Positions 1 through 9,988 of a stretch of DNA of 64,000 bases are shown here, piece after piece. Source of the stretch: Nitrospira defluvii. Lineage in GTDB: Bacteria; Nitrospirota; Nitrospiria; Nitrospirales; Nitrospiraceae. The notes beneath the pieces were generated by a model, which was given only the letters and a program-made list of their open reading frames with translations, did no database searches and was not told the DNA's origin. The first letter of the stretch is position 1. Each line of letters opens with the position of its first letter. A program made the position numbers and the translations under genes. The DNA lies in NCBI RefSeq assembly GCF_905220995.1, contig NZ_CAJNBJ010000017.1, forward strand, positions 682,001 through 746,000, written 5' to 3'.

Positions 1-3000
1 ACCCCCTCCAGGATTTGCCGACCCTCGTTCCACGGCATGAGAAACGGCACTTCCCGTCCGATCACCGTAGCCCGGCGCAGACGGGTATACGGATCCGATC
101 CAGCAAATGTGCGCAGGAGTTGCCGAAGCTCATCCAGCAGGGCTTGCTGATCCCGATCATCCAGCACATCAAGCGCGAGGGAAGTCACCGTCACGGCAGC
201 CAGTTGGGACTCCACGTCTCCGGTAAAGTCCCAATGCTGAAGCACACGATGGACCATGGTCCCGAAGACGTTCCCGGCCAGTCGCCTCCCCGTCGCTGCC
301 GCTTCTCCTGTGGGGAGCCGCGTCGGCTTGCGCACAAAGTCCGACGGCGAGACAAGCAGCGACGCTGATCGGTAGACCTGCCAGGTGTGATCCCGCTGCT
401 CCCATCGACGCGCGACCTCTTTGTCGGCCACCCCTTCCTCCAGCATCACCGGTCTGGTGCGTTCCTTCGCCGGCGCCCGGCCACTCCCCTTGAGGATCGT
501 GTGTCGTAGCCCCACGCCGACGAGTGGCATCTCCATGTGCGCCTCCCCGTTCAAGTCAGCCCCGGCTGCCTCCTCCAATAACTCCAGCAAGGCGCCACGC
601 ACCCGGCGTTTCGGCAACGCTCCGGACAACAACAAGGATTCCCTGGCGCGGGTCATACCCACATACAACAATCTGCGACGCTCGGCCTCTTCGCGGGCAC
701 GCGCTTTCTCGGCCGCTAATACGGCACCAACCGAGCAACAGTCACCGAAATCGAGGCCCTGAACACCGGTCGACCAGTCGTGCCAAATGAGTGGCCCCGA
801 CCGGCCTCGTGCCGCTCCGTCTCCATGGTGCAACCCGGCGAGAATCACCAGCGGAAACTCAAGCCCCTTTGCCTTGTGGATCGTCAACACCCGGACGGCA
901 TCCAACGTATCCTCCGACAGAGCGCTCTCCGCCTCCTCAGGTTGCTCGATGAGCCGGTCCCGCATCAACCCAACGAATCCATTCAAGGTCAGCGCGGGGC
1001 GATCCGCCAGGTCGGTAGCCATCTGCCGTACCTTGAACAAATTGGCCACCGCTTGTTCCCCATGCAGTGACGCGGCGGCCAATTCCAACAGCGGGAGTTG
1101 CTGAAAGATGAGGTCCACGGCTTCGGGGAGCGGACAACGCCGTGCCCGCTCATACAATGCGGCCAGGATCCCGTACAGGCGTCGGAGCGGTTCGGCATGC
1201 GGACTCTTCCAGTCGGCAAGCCGGCCGGCCCGGCGGTAATCCAGCGCCTCCAACTCTCGAAGGTGCACCAACACGGAGTCGGGAATGCCTCCCAACGACG
1301 ACCGCAACACGCCGACCAGCGCAATGTGGTCATGGGGATTTTCGATGCAACACAGGAGGTTCACCAAGTCGACCACTTCCTGACGACGATAGAAGTGTTT
1401 CTCCCCGTCGATGACGTACCGAATGTCATGGCGGCGGAGGGCTTCCAGGTAGGGTTCCGACTGGGTGAGTTTTCGAAACAAAAGCGCCACGTGCCCGGGC
1501 CGCAACCGCGTATCCGATTTGGTGGCGCCACCTTCTGGCTCGGATCCATACAACAAGCGGGAGAGCGTAAGCCCGATCTGCTCCGCCTCCATTCGCGTGG
1601 CCGCGGAGGAATCTACATCGTCCGCGTCTTCCGATACGACCAGCCGAAGCTCGACTCCTGGATCACCCATCTGATCCGATCGATTCGGCTGCACGGTCAG
1701 CGGCACATTCGGGGGCTGAACCGAAGGCTCTGCGACCAACAGATTGTTGAAGACACCGTTGACCACCTCCAGCACCTGCGCGTGGCTGCGGAAATTCGTC
1801 GCCAGTTCACAGCGCAACGCGCCGTTGCGCTCCAGCCTGTCCACCACGTGATCGAAGGCCTCAATATCAGCCCGGCGAAATGCATAGATCGACTGTTTAG
1901 GATCTCCGACGATAAATAACTTCCCTGCCTCCAATTCGGTATCCCGCCAGGATGCCGCCTGCCCGCCCAGGCGTTCGGCCAGATACAGGACAATCTCGTA
2001 CTGCACAGGATCGGTGTCCTGAAACTCATCGACCAGCAAGGCACGATACTCACGCTTCAATTGCTCTCGGATCGCCGGATGGTCCCGAAGCAGGGTGCGG
2101 GCCTTCCCGACCAGACCATCGAACGTGAGCCAGCCGGAATCCACAAACGATCGTCGCACGGACTGCACGAACGGAGTCAGGATATCCAGCAGTTGCGACA
2201 GGTCCTCATGATCGATCTTGAACAGTCGTTTGGCGATCCGCTGTAACGATTCGACTACCGCGAAATCTTCCTCTGTCCAGCCGTTTGGGGCCTTGCCGAG
2301 CTCCTTCGTCAGTAACTCACGAGATTCATCGGGCAGGCTCTTCACGCCATCAAGCCCTGCACGTATGAGCTCTCCGAATAGCACACTGATGGCCGCCAGC
2401 ATCAATTCCACCTTGCGCCGTTTGGGACTATCGTATCGAGCCAGAAGCCGATCCGCCGCTGCTTGTCGAGCAAGAAACCATGCCCGCAACCCATCACCCA
2501 ACCGGCTCTGGCCTATCTGCTGCCGCAACCCATCGAGGTCAATGAGCTCGCTATGCAGGCTATAGGCCAGATCCCGTATGGATTCGAGACTCCATGACAT
2601 CAGCAACCGCCGCCAACGGTCGTGATCCTGGCCTGCATCCCCCAACTCACGATCCAGCCACATGTCCCACTCAGCGGTGAAATGTTCCTCGAAGCGGGAG
2701 CCGTCCTCATCCGTCTGGAAGGTCGGGGTCACTCCCGCTTCAATCGGGTACAAGCGCAGCAGATGGCCGGCAAAGCTATGCAAGGTGCCGATCTGCGCCT
2801 GTTCGAGATCATGCCATGCAGTCCTGGCGCGGGCGACAATCTCATCGGTGGTCCAGCCGTACCGGACCCGCAGGTCGGCCATCGAGACCGTTCCGCTTGC
2901 CGCGACCGAATCCTCCCGCCCCTCGGACTGCAGCAATCCGCGCAACCGTTCGCGCAACCTGAGCTTCATTTCGGTGGCGGCCTTGTTGGTGAAGGTCAAC

Positions 3001-3179
3001 GCCACGATACGCGAGAGATCCAGCGGATCCACGCGACGCATGAGGAGATACAGAAGCCGGTTTACCAATAAGGTGGTTTTTCCGGTACCCGCACCGGCAA
3101 TCACCACCACGTTGCGATCGAAGGTGGTGGCGGCGGCTTCCCGCTCGGCCTGGTCGGGGATCTGTGCCGGTTCAGTCAC
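1..3179 (-). CDS. addA: AddA-like UvrD/RecB-family helicase-nuclease, 3' end beyond window
   Basis: This is a superfamily 1 DNA helicase that would pair with the AddB-like protein encoded just upstream to process double-strand breaks for recombination. The frame is open from a GTG at 3179 to the left edge (about 1059 codons), so the C-terminus is missing. Visible motifs in order are Walker A GAGTGKTT (residues 29-36), TFTNKAA, Walker B LLVDEFQDTDP, GDPKQSIYAFRRAD, LTIHKAKGLEFP and RLLYVGMTRARESL. The sequence stops near REVPF, just before where the family's C-terminal DYKTD nuclease motif would lie. The GTG is the only reasonable start, because an in-frame stop lies two codons upstream. It overlaps the end of the AddB gene by 8 bases, which suggests translational coupling. 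Confidence 0.9.
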   Translation of the reverse strand, partial: MTEPAQIPDQAEREAAATTFDRNVVVIAGAGTGKTTLLVNRLLYLLMRRVDPLDLSRIVALTFTNKAATEMKLRLRERLRGLLQSEGREDSVAASGTVSMADLRVRYGWTTDEIVARARTAWHDLEQAQIGTLHSFAGHLLRLYPIEAGVTPTFQTDEDGSRFEEHFTAEWDMWLDRELGDAGQDHDRWRRLLMSWSLESIRDLAYSLHSELIDLDGLRQQIGQSRLGDGLRAWFLARQAAADRLLARYDSPKRRKVELMLAAISVLFGELIRAGLDGVKSLPDESRELLTKELGKAPNGWTEEDFAVVESLQRIAKRLFKIDHEDLSQLLDILTPFVQSVRRSFVDSGWLTFDGLVGKARTLLRDHPAIREQLKREYRALLVDEFQDTDPVQYEIVLYLAERLGGQAASWRDTELEAGKLFIVGDPKQSIYAFRRADIEAFDHVVDRLERNGALRCELATNFRSHAQVLEVVNGVFNNLLVAEPSVQPPNVPLTVQPNRSDQMGDPGVELRLVVSEDADDVDSSAATRMEAEQIGLTLSRLLYGSEPEGGATKSDTRLRPGHVALLFRKLTQSEPYLEALRRHDIRYVIDGEKHFYRRQEVVDLVNLLCCIENPHDHIALVGVLRSSLGGIPDSVLVHLRELEALDYRRAGRLADWKSPHAEPLRRLYGILAALYERARRCPLPEAVDLIFQQLPLLELAAASLHGEQAVANLFKVRQMATDLADRPALTLNGFVGLMRDRLIEQPEEAESALSEDTLDAVRVLTIHKAKGLEFPLVILAGLHHGDGAARGRSGPLIWHDWSTGVQGLDFGDCCSVGAVLAAEKARAREEAERRRLLYVGMTRARESLLLSGALPKRRVRGALLELLEEAAGADLNGEAHMEMPLVGVGLRHTILKGSGRAPAKERTRPVMLEEGVADKEVARRWEQRDHTWQVYRSASLLVSPSDFVRKPTRLPTGEAAATGRRLAGNVFGTMVHRVLQHWDFTGDVESQLAAVTVTSLALDVLDDRDQQALLDELRQLLRTFAGSDPYTRLRRATVIGREVPFLMPWNEGRQILEG

Positions 3180-6100
3180 GCGTCACCTTCTGCGAGCGTA
3201 TCTCCCGGAGCGCTTTCGCGGGAGCCGCACAATAGGCTCGCCACCACGTCGGTTGGTGGGTCCGACGACAAAGAGTGGAAAAGTCACAGTGGCTGCAATG
3301 GGTCGCATCCGGCACAATAAAATGCTGGCCGTCCCTGATGCCGTCCAGCAAGGTCCGCATCGTCTGACTCAACAGCGGGCCGGAGGGTCCCTGCCAGGCG
3401 GACGCCTCAAACGAGGCCCGTTCAACCGCAGGTTCGCCTTGCGGCAGTAGATACACAAAATCGACCTGTTCGGGGAAGGCTTGCCCCGCGTCACCCGAGG
3501 ATCCGGCGAGGGTCATCAAGGCATACAGGGCCGGTTGCAGACGCTGCGCCCGCACCGCCGCTTGCAGCAGATTGCGATCCTTCGCATCTACTTGGTCATG
3601 GGCACGGTATTTATAGTCAATCACTCTCAGCGCACCAGAGGTCGGATGCCGATCTATGCGGTCAAATCGACCACGAATCGGCACAGTCGCGCCTACGGTC
3701 CCATCGGGAAGGGTTCCCGACGCATCAACTTCACACGCGACCGGAACGAACCCCGAGGCCCCAGCCCCGCAGTCGAAGGCCAGCACCGACGCGACGATCC
3801 GGTGCACCCGCTCTTGCGCCATCTGCCAGGTGAGGCAGTACCCGGTTCCGTGGGTCTTCGCGTAGACGGCACAGGTCCGCTCCACGGCCTGCGCCACAGC
3901 TGCCGTGATCGCGGATGACGAACGTATAGTTTCCGCCCATCCCTGTTCGATCAGGATCTCGTAACAACGCCGCAAGGCTTCATGGCAAAGTTGCCCCATG
4001 GCGGGCGGCGGCAGTTCCATTGAGGTCTCCAGCCAGACCGGCTCCAGCTTCAAGATTTGTGCGACAAAATACTGAAAGGGACAACGGGCATAGGTTTCCA
4101 GGGCCGTGGGGGAGAATCCTCGTTCGCAGACCCGTTGCCAATGGGTGGTCTGGTCCTCCAGCATGCCGTCATAGCCGCTCAACAACCCATGGCTCTGTTC
4201 AATGACACCCTGAGCGGCACCTCCATGCGAGAACAACACCCCCTCGCGTCCGACCATATCCAACAGCGCCGACGCGTCCCGGCCTCTCAGCACCGCACTG
4301 ACGGTCAGCTCTTCCCTCGTCAACAGCGACGACGCAAATAGTGGCAGATCAACACGATCCGACCATCGACGGGGCAGGGCCAGCTGCAGATCCGTGGGCG
4401 TCGCTTGGGGCGTACCGCCGAGGGCATCCACATACCCGGACGGCGCTAACGGACGTCCGTCGACATCGGCGCGCTGGTATGAGAGATACAGTCGATCCGA
4501 CGCGGAGGCCGAGAGGAGTTCGAACAACAGCGCCTCTTCCCCGTACCCTTGTAGCTTCTGATCGATCTTATAGCCCAGCGTCTCACTCAACATGAGCCGG
4601 TGCCGGTCACGCAGGAAACCGTCCTCCTGAATCCCTCGTGGGAACACCTGTTCATTCATGCCGATCACGAACAGCGCGCGAAACCCGACTCCCCTCGCCG
4701 CCATGGCATCCAACACCTGCACACCCTGATGCGAAGAGGGGGTGAGGGCACAACTTGAGCGCTCGAGGATGTTCAAGAACGTCTCAGCCCATTCAGCCCA
4801 GCTGACGGTTAGCTCAAGGCGATCCAGCATCCGCATCTGCGCAAAGACCCCGGTCAAGGCCTCCGTCACATTCCTCGCCTGCTCACCTTGCGCCGTCGCG
4901 TCGGTGGAACGATTCTCAGTCAGGTTCAACGTGAGGTGGTGGTCCGCCAGCGCGCAAAATGCATCCGTCAACCCCGCATACCCGCCGGAATCAGGCAGCC
5001 TCTTCAGGTCGTCGAGCAGCGGCAAGAGACAGGTCCAAAGCATCCGGAGTTGGGCCCCATCGATGGGAAATGCGTCCTCTTCGTCACAAGGTCCTGATGA
5101 TCGTTCATCAGGCCAGGATTCCAGCTGCGCGAAGGTCGCCAACCGTCGCCATTCCGCATCACCCCGAGTAATCCCCAATACCTGCACCGCCCTCCGCCAA
5201 AGATCAGGCCGAGGCGGAATGCCGTTGGTATCGTGTGCCAGATAACGATTCCACGGAGAGGTCAGCACATCCAACATAGATGGTCGATGCAACCCATTCG
5301 ACTTCAGTTGAGCCAGGTGAACGAGGGTCTTCACCGCCGGCTCATGCAACAGGGGCACGACGGCGCTCGACACGAAGGGAATGCGGTGCTGGTCGAAGAT
5401 TCGCGCAAGCGCGGACTGATAGGGGGCGAGGGTCCGGCCCACCACGCCGATGTCTTCGAAACAATAGCCGTTGGATTCAATTAACGTCAGGATCTGTTTG
5501 CACACGAGCGTCAGTTCATCGTCCACGCCCACGGCGTGTTGAACTTCAACCGATACCTTTGCTCTGACTCGATCAGATGGGCTTGGTTGCGATGATGGGT
5601 CAGAGGGCACCTGTGCAGTTCCGGCCATAGGATAGAGGTACCGTTCCAGAAACTGCTGCGCAAAGGCATACCCTGGTGCCGCTTCCAGCGGGAAGTACAC
5701 CGTCACAGGGTATGAACCCGCCAGGGTTTCCAGGAGGGTCAACTGAGTCTGGGTCAGATCGTAGGACCCGTAGTACCACACTCCGCTGAGCCCACGCAGG
5801 AACAGCGACTCCGGTACATACTCCGTGACCAGCGCAGCCAGATCATCGGGCGACCCTACACGAAGCGCGGAAGCCGCCTCCCGTATCGCCGCATATAACG
5901 TAAATAATCCTTTGAGCTTTGACTCATCCTCCGGCGCACACTGTCCCTCCTCTACCGCGCGCAAGGCCACGGTGGAATCCACGGTCGCATCCTTCACGTC
6001 ACGCAGACTGGCCCAAAGGGCAGGCCAGGCCCCCGGCGGGAGACTGTCAAGGCGCAGGGCCTCCGTGTGCGGAATGCGCCGTTGACCGAGATGCTTCAGG

Positions 6101-6402
6101 AGATGTTCAAAAAACACATCCGTCACCAGCTCGATCTGCCGCTCCCCGCCGACCAAACCGGCGCGAGCTCGCCGCTCACCATTCAGCTGTAAGGCGAGTT
6201 GATGAAACGAGAGAATATGGACGTTGAGGAGCGCCAGCCCATGCCGCTTGACCAGCAGCCGCTTGAGCGCCAACCGCAACTGGTCCGACGGCACAATGAG
6301 CGCCAGGGCGGCCTGCGGATGCTGCGATTTGAGAGCACGAAGATCGTCAACGAGTCGGGATTCGAGCGTGGGATGAAACGGGCCGGTCACGAGGCGGAGC
6401 AT
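3172..6402 (-). CDS. addB: AddB-like PD-(D/E)XK nuclease with probable Fe-S staple
   Basis: At 1076 residues this is the size of AddB, the partner of the AddA helicase in break resection. The C-terminal third carries the nuclease core, including ALETYARCPFQYF and the VIDYK metal-binding motif. A Cys in ARCPF together with CSHCDFSTLC near the C-terminus matches the four-cysteine iron-sulfur staple known in AddB. The N-terminus starts with LRLVTGPFHPTLE and has no Walker A motif, unlike Bacillus AddB, so it probably does not bind ATP there. The gene is transcribed with addA, whose GTG start overlaps its stop. AddB with a degenerate ATP site is the best call; a divergent RexB-type protein is the alternative. 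Confidence 0.85.
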   Translation of the reverse strand: MLRLVTGPFHPTLESRLVDDLRALKSQHPQAALALIVPSDQLRLALKRLLVKRHGLALLNVHILSFHQLALQLNGERRARAGLVGGERQIELVTDVFFEHLLKHLGQRRIPHTEALRLDSLPPGAWPALWASLRDVKDATVDSTVALRAVEEGQCAPEDESKLKGLFTLYAAIREAASALRVGSPDDLAALVTEYVPESLFLRGLSGVWYYGSYDLTQTQLTLLETLAGSYPVTVYFPLEAAPGYAFAQQFLERYLYPMAGTAQVPSDPSSQPSPSDRVRAKVSVEVQHAVGVDDELTLVCKQILTLIESNGYCFEDIGVVGRTLAPYQSALARIFDQHRIPFVSSAVVPLLHEPAVKTLVHLAQLKSNGLHRPSMLDVLTSPWNRYLAHDTNGIPPRPDLWRRAVQVLGITRGDAEWRRLATFAQLESWPDERSSGPCDEEDAFPIDGAQLRMLWTCLLPLLDDLKRLPDSGGYAGLTDAFCALADHHLTLNLTENRSTDATAQGEQARNVTEALTGVFAQMRMLDRLELTVSWAEWAETFLNILERSSCALTPSSHQGVQVLDAMAARGVGFRALFVIGMNEQVFPRGIQEDGFLRDRHRLMLSETLGYKIDQKLQGYGEEALLFELLSASASDRLYLSYQRADVDGRPLAPSGYVDALGGTPQATPTDLQLALPRRWSDRVDLPLFASSLLTREELTVSAVLRGRDASALLDMVGREGVLFSHGGAAQGVIEQSHGLLSGYDGMLEDQTTHWQRVCERGFSPTALETYARCPFQYFVAQILKLEPVWLETSMELPPPAMGQLCHEALRRCYEILIEQGWAETIRSSSAITAAVAQAVERTCAVYAKTHGTGYCLTWQMAQERVHRIVASVLAFDCGAGASGFVPVACEVDASGTLPDGTVGATVPIRGRFDRIDRHPTSGALRVIDYKYRAHDQVDAKDRNLLQAAVRAQRLQPALYALMTLAGSSGDAGQAFPEQVDFVYLLPQGEPAVERASFEASAWQGPSGPLLSQTMRTLLDGIRDGQHFIVPDATHCSHCDFSTLCRRTHQPTWWRAYCAAPAKALREIRSQKVTRD

Positions 6403-6510
6403 GAAGACCGTCAGTCGTAGGACGTGAACCGTGAAGCGGGGCGAAACCCTCTCACTTGCAGGCTCCGGTGTTCCACATCACGAGATACGGGCGACGCACG
6501 ACGGAGCCGG

Positions 6511-6675
6511 CTACCCGGTCTCCGGACCGAGCAGTTCGCCGTTGCAATCAACACAGGCCCAATCGCCGTCGATAAACTTCATGGGATCGCCGCAGGTGCC
6601 GCATTCAGGAGGCGGGCCCTTGTCGATCATGGGAAGGACAGGCAGTTCGAAATCATCGTCATCTGGAACGGTCAT
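6511..6675 (-). CDS. Small zinc-ribbon protein (54 aa)
   Basis: This short gene starts at ATG 6675, preceded by GGAG at good spacing, and stops at TAG 6511. The product has an acidic N-terminus (VPDDDDFELP) followed by two CxxC pairs, CGTC (Cys25, Cys28) and CVDC (Cys41, Cys44), the layout of a small zinc ribbon. It lies 12 bases after the thioredoxin-fold gene and about 110 bases before addB, all on the minus strand, so the four genes may share a transcript. The function is unknown. The motif spacing and ribosome binding site support a real gene. Confidence 0.7.
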   Translation of the reverse strand: MTVPDDDDFELPVLPMIDKGPPPECGTCGDPMKFIDGDWACVDCNGELLGPETG

Positions 6676-6687
6676 ACGGCTCCGATC

Positions 6688-6960
6688 TCACGCGCCCTGC
6701 GGTTTCATCTTCAACTGAAGCGCCTTTTCGGCGCTTTGACGAGGGGGTACGCCGACAAAGGTCAGCCGACCATCGATAATCGTCGCGGGCACCGCCCGAA
6801 CAGAATGGCGATTGGCCAGCTCCTGCCCGTCCGGCGTCGTGATGTCGACTTCGCGATAGCTAAAGCTATACTTTACCCTCAGTTCCTTCCAGAGGCGCTT
6901 GGCCGAAGGGCAGGCTCCGCAGGTTGGTGAATGCAACAAGGTAATATTGGGCATGGGCAA
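6688..6960 (-). CDS. Thioredoxin/glutaredoxin-fold protein
   Basis: This 90-residue protein has the pattern of a small thioredoxin-fold redox protein. It starts [17 protein letters not shown], with a CGAC active site after the first beta strand, and has [17 protein letters not shown], which contains the cis-proline that follows the active site in this fold. Length matches glutaredoxin-like thiol-disulfide proteins without a signal peptide, so it should be cytoplasmic. It is the first gene of the minus-strand run leading into the zinc-ribbon and addB genes. A second Met two codons in is an alternative start. The substrate is not evident. Confidence 0.8.
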   Translation of the reverse strand: MPMPNITLLHSPTCGACPSAKRLWKELRVKYSFSYREVDITTPDGQELANRHSVRAVPATIIDGRLTFVGVPPRQSAEKALQLKMKPQGA

Positions 6961-7024
6961 CCTCTCTCCTCAACGTGAGCGGATCTTAACACCCGGGCGG
7001 AGGACCGTGCAACCAAGCAGGCGC

Positions 7025-7053
7025 CTGACATTCGAGATCGAGCCATATATACT
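7025..7053 (+). promoter_or_regulatory. Predicted sigma-70 promoter of pgm
   Basis: CTGACA at 7025-7030 is followed after exactly 17 bases by TATACT at 7048-7053, a close match to the sigma-70 consensus. Transcription would start near 7060, about 50 bases before the pgm ATG, with an AGGA ribosome binding site at 7101-7104. The leader holds short TCATTCA/TCATC repeats at about 7071-7090. Confidence 0.6.
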
Positions 7054-7108
7054 GCGCGGGACTGATCCTGTCATTCATCATTCATCATCATCGTCTCCTG
7101 AGGAATCT

Positions 7109-8761
7109 ATGGCTCACCATCCACGCGCCGGTCAACCGGCACAACCAGAACAACTCGTCGCCCTGGACAGACTTGAGCAGGCCTACTATCAGGAGATGCC
7201 GGACTCGTCCGATCCGCAGCAACGGGTGAGTTTCGGCACAAGCGGGCATCGCGGGTCCTCGCTCAAGCAGACATTCAATGAGGCGCACATCCTCGCGATC
7301 ACGCAGGCCATCTGCGAGTACCGCACCAAGATGGGTGTGACCGGCCCGCTCTACATCGGCAAGGACACCCATGCCCTATCCGCGCCGGCCCAACGAAGCG
7401 CACTGGAAGTCCTGGCGGCGAACGGAGTCCATGTCCGTCTGGATCAACAGGACGGCTACACCCCGACCCCGGTGATTTCCCACGCCATCCTCACCACCAA
7501 CCGTGGGCGGACCGAAGGCAGAGCCGATGGGATCATTGTGACGCCGTCGCACAATCCGCCTGAGGATGGGGGCTTCAAATACAACCCGCCCCACGGCGGC
7601 CCCGCCGACACCGACGTGACAAAGGTGATCGAGAATCGGGCCAACGAACTGCTGTCGGCCAAGTTACACGGGGTGAGGCGGTTGCCCTACGAACAGGCGT
7701 TGAAGGCATCCACCACCTCGCGCCATGACTTCGTTGGTTCCTATGTGTCCGACCTGGCCCACGTCGTCGATCTCGACCGGATCAAGGCGGCCAGACTGCG
7801 CCTTGGTGTCGACCCGCTTGGGGGCGCAGCCGTGGCGTACTGGCGTCCCCTCGCCGAACGCTACGGGCTGGATCTGCAAATCGTCAATGAACGCGTCGAC
7901 GCCACCTTCCGCTTTATGACGCTGGATTGGGACGGCAAGATCCGCATGGACTGTTCGTCGCCGTACGCGATGGCGTCATTGATCACATTGAAAGACCGGT
8001 TCGACCTCGCCTTCGGCAATGATACCGATACGGATCGACACGGCATCGTCACCCCCAGCGCAGGATTGATGAATCCCAACCACTACCTCGCTGCCGCGAT
8101 TGCTTATCTGTTTACCCATCGGCCCGGTTGGCGATCCGACGCAGGCATCGGCAAGACGGTGGTCAGCAGTAGCATCATCGACCGGGTGGCCCAATCACTT
8201 AAGCGCCGATTGGTCGAAGTGCCGGTCGGCTTCAAATGGTTCGTCCCGGGTCTCAGTGATGGGTCGTTGGGGTTCGGTGGAGAAGAAAGCGCGGGCGCCG
8301 CATTTCTGCGCCTCGACGGCACCACCTGGGTGACCGACAAGGACGGCATCATCTTGGACCTGCTCGCTGCGGAAATGCTGGCGGTCACCGGGAAGGACCC
8401 GGCTGCGCTTTACAAGGAATTGACTGCCTCGCTCGGGGAACCAATCTATGAGCGGATCGACGCTCCGGCAACCAGAGCACAAAAATCTGCCCTCCAAAAA
8501 CTTTCGCCGCAACAGGTCCCTAGCCGTGAACTGGCGGGCGAGGCGATCACCGCCATGTTGACGGAAGCGCCGGGCAATCACGCCTCCATCGGTGGGCTAA
8601 AAGTCACCACCGCCAACGGATGGTTTGCCGCACGCCCAAGCGGCACCGAGGATGTCTATAAACTGTATGCGGAGAGCTTCAAGGGCCACGCCCATCTACG
8701 CCGCATTCAGGAGGACGCCCAAGCCTTGATCGGTCAGGTGTTCGCCGCTGCTGGAGCGTGA
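7109..8761 (+). CDS. pgm: Phosphoglucomutase, alpha-D-glucose-phosphate specific
   Basis: Interconverts glucose 1-phosphate and glucose 6-phosphate, linking glycogen or surface-sugar synthesis to central metabolism. The 550-residue length matches the bacterial Pgm family. Visible are the substrate-entry motif [10 protein letters not shown], the phosphoserine loop VTPSHNP (Ser147), the metal loop [10 protein letters not shown], the sugar loop [10 protein letters not shown] and the C-terminal phosphate-binding [15 protein letters not shown]. The frame is open further upstream, but ATG 7109 (MAHHPRAG) has a good AGGA site and lies behind a strong promoter, so it is the likely start. The gene appears monocistronic, since a palindromic repeat follows. 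Confidence 0.95.
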   Translation: MAHHPRAGQPAQPEQLVALDRLEQAYYQEMPDSSDPQQRVSFGTSGHRGSSLKQTFNEAHILAITQAICEYRTKMGVTGPLYIGKDTHALSAPAQRSALEVLAANGVHVRLDQQDGYTPTPVISHAILTTNRGRTEGRADGIIVTPSHNPPEDGGFKYNPPHGGPADTDVTKVIENRANELLSAKLHGVRRLPYEQALKASTTSRHDFVGSYVSDLAHVVDLDRIKAARLRLGVDPLGGAAVAYWRPLAERYGLDLQIVNERVDATFRFMTLDWDGKIRMDCSSPYAMASLITLKDRFDLAFGNDTDTDRHGIVTPSAGLMNPNHYLAAAIAYLFTHRPGWRSDAGIGKTVVSSSIIDRVAQSLKRRLVEVPVGFKWFVPGLSDGSLGFGGEESAGAAFLRLDGTTWVTDKDGIILDLLAAEMLAVTGKDPAALYKELTASLGEPIYERIDAPATRAQKSALQKLSPQQVPSRELAGEAITAMLTEAPGNHASIGGLKVTTANGWFAARPSGTEDVYKLYAESFKGHAHLRRIQEDAQALIGQVFAAAGA

Positions 8762-8847
8762 CGGGTCGATCAGGAGGACCAACTGTATACCTGATACCTG
8801 TGCGACCGGCGGGCCAACCGGACGGCTCCCAATCCGGGTCGAACGCG

Positions 8848-9043
8848 CTAGCCCATATTATTCATGACGGTTCGTCGCGAAATCGCCGAGTCACGTGGCG
8901 AGACTGGCGCGCGGAGCCAAGAGGAACCGACGCGTACTCGTGCAGTACGTTGAGGGTCCGAGGGGCGAACCCTCCTGCCGAAGGCCCGCCGCAGCAGTGA
9001 ATCGGCGATTGCAGCAGAAGTGCTCATGAAGCATGCTGGCTAG
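8848..9043. repeat. Palindromic MITE-like element (196 bp)
   Basis: The two ends form a long imperfect inverted repeat. Bases 8848-8894 match the reverse complement of 8997-9043 at 31 of 47 positions without gaps, in blocks CTAGCC, TTCATGA and AATCGCCGA-TCAC. Inside are two further hairpins: CGTACT/AGTACG (8933-8938 with 8944-8949) and GAGGGT/ACCCTC (8952-8957 with 8969-8974). There is no credible gene. The design is that of a non-autonomous mobile element or a bacterial interspersed palindrome. It fills most of the gap between pgm and the NlpC/P60 gene; the remaining bases show nothing else except TATACT at 9052. Its core resembles the repeat between trpB and trpA. Confidence 0.7.
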
Positions 9044-9066
9044 GGACCAGCTATACTTAAGGCAGT

Positions 9067-9741
9067 ATGCCGGTACTCTCTCGTACCCTCTTCGGCCTGG
9101 TTCTGGCCATCGCCTTGAGCGCCTGCGCTGCCCCCTCATCGCAGGGACCTCGCCGCGCCGTGACACCATTGCCTGATTGCTGCCGCACCACGAAGCCCGA
9201 TGCGCGCCAGCAGGCCATCGTCCGAACCGCCGCGAGCCTGGTCGGCGCTAAAACGATCGAGAGCCAGGGCCGACGTATCAGCTACGATTGTGCCGGCGTG
9301 ACCCGCGCGATCTATCTGGCCCATGGCATCGATCTCTACGAGGGGGCCGCAGTCCAAGGGCCGACCAACGGCGTGGGGCTCATTTACAGCCATCTCCTGA
9401 AGCATGGACGACTCCACCGCGGGCCGATCGTGCAGCCCGGCGATCTGGTCTTCTTCGACAACACCTGGGACTTCAACGGGGACGGTCTCGTCAACGATCC
9501 GCTCACGCATGTCGGGATCGTGGAGGCTGTGGAGAGCGACGGCACGATCGTGTTTATCAGCCGGGTGGCCGGGTCCGTCGAGCGCTATCGGATGAACGTG
9601 GCACAACCACATCTCCACCGCTCACCGAATGGTCGGGTCCTTAACGACTATATGCGCCGAAAACACTGGCGTGACGGGGAACAGACGGCGTACCTGACCG
9701 GCGAGTTATTTGCGGCGTTCGGCACCAGGGTGGTACAGTAA
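9067..9741 (+). CDS. NlpC/P60-type lipoprotein, probable cell-wall hydrolase
   Basis: This 224-residue protein has a lipoprotein signal peptide with lipobox LSAC (Cys20) and an NlpC/P60-like domain. The expected catalytic Cys lies in ISYDCAGVTR (Cys75) and the His in LTHVGIVE (His148), with PGDLVFF between them as in peptidoglycan peptidases. An inserted loop, DFNGDGLVND, looks like a calcium-binding EF-hand-type loop and is unusual for the family. The protein would act in the periplasm, anchored to a membrane. The start is the first Met before the signal peptide. A TATACT box lies only 10 bases upstream, so any leader would be very short. Confidence 0.8.
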   Translation: MPVLSRTLFGLVLAIALSACAAPSSQGPRRAVTPLPDCCRTTKPDARQQAIVRTAASLVGAKTIESQGRRISYDCAGVTRAIYLAHGIDLYEGAAVQGPTNGVGLIYSHLLKHGRLHRGPIVQPGDLVFFDNTWDFNGDGLVNDPLTHVGIVEAVESDGTIVFISRVAGSVERYRMNVAQPHLHRSPNGRVLNDYMRRKHWRDGEQTAYLTGELFAAFGTRVVQ

Positions 9742-9772
9742 TTTCATCATCGCCCGTCAGAAGGTATAGGCC

Positions 9773-9973
9773 TTGTCCCCATCTCGCCTTTCCCAGAGCC
9801 GTTGCCCTGAATGCCACGAACCGACAACCTGGCAAGGCAATCCCTGGCGTCCATTCTGCTCCGAACGTTGTCAGTTGATCGATTTAGGGGCGTGGGCGGG
9901 AGAAGAATACCGTGTGCCAGGAACGAGCCTGACAGTGGGTGGATCGGAATTTTCTGCACCGGACAATGACTGA
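9773..9973 (+). CDS. yacG: YacG, zinc-binding DNA gyrase inhibitor
   Basis: This 66-residue protein matches YacG, a small zinc protein known in E. coli to bind GyrB and inhibit DNA gyrase. The pattern CPEC (Cys11, Cys14), then [21 protein letters not shown] (Cys29, Cys33) is diagnostic. The frame opens with TTG at 9773, preceded by AGAAGG at suitable spacing; no ATG is available before the first cysteine pair. It ends 16 bases from a convergent gene. Confidence 0.9.
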   Translation: MSPSRLSQSRCPECHEPTTWQGNPWRPFCSERCQLIDLGAWAGEEYRVPGTSLTVGGSEFSAPDND

Positions 9974-9988
9974 CCGGCCTGAACTCCT

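Noticed and set aside
1098-1919. Long plus-strand open frame (273 codons)
   Set aside because: It lies opposite the addA helicase, whose motifs are unambiguous, and its product has no recognisable features.
8952-8974. T-arm-like hairpin considered as part of a tRNA
   Set aside because: No acceptor stem, anticodon arm or CCA-type end surrounds it; it is part of the larger palindrome.
8758-9000. 80-codon plus-strand frame downstream of pgm
   Set aside because: It lies largely in the palindromic repeat and has no protein-like features.
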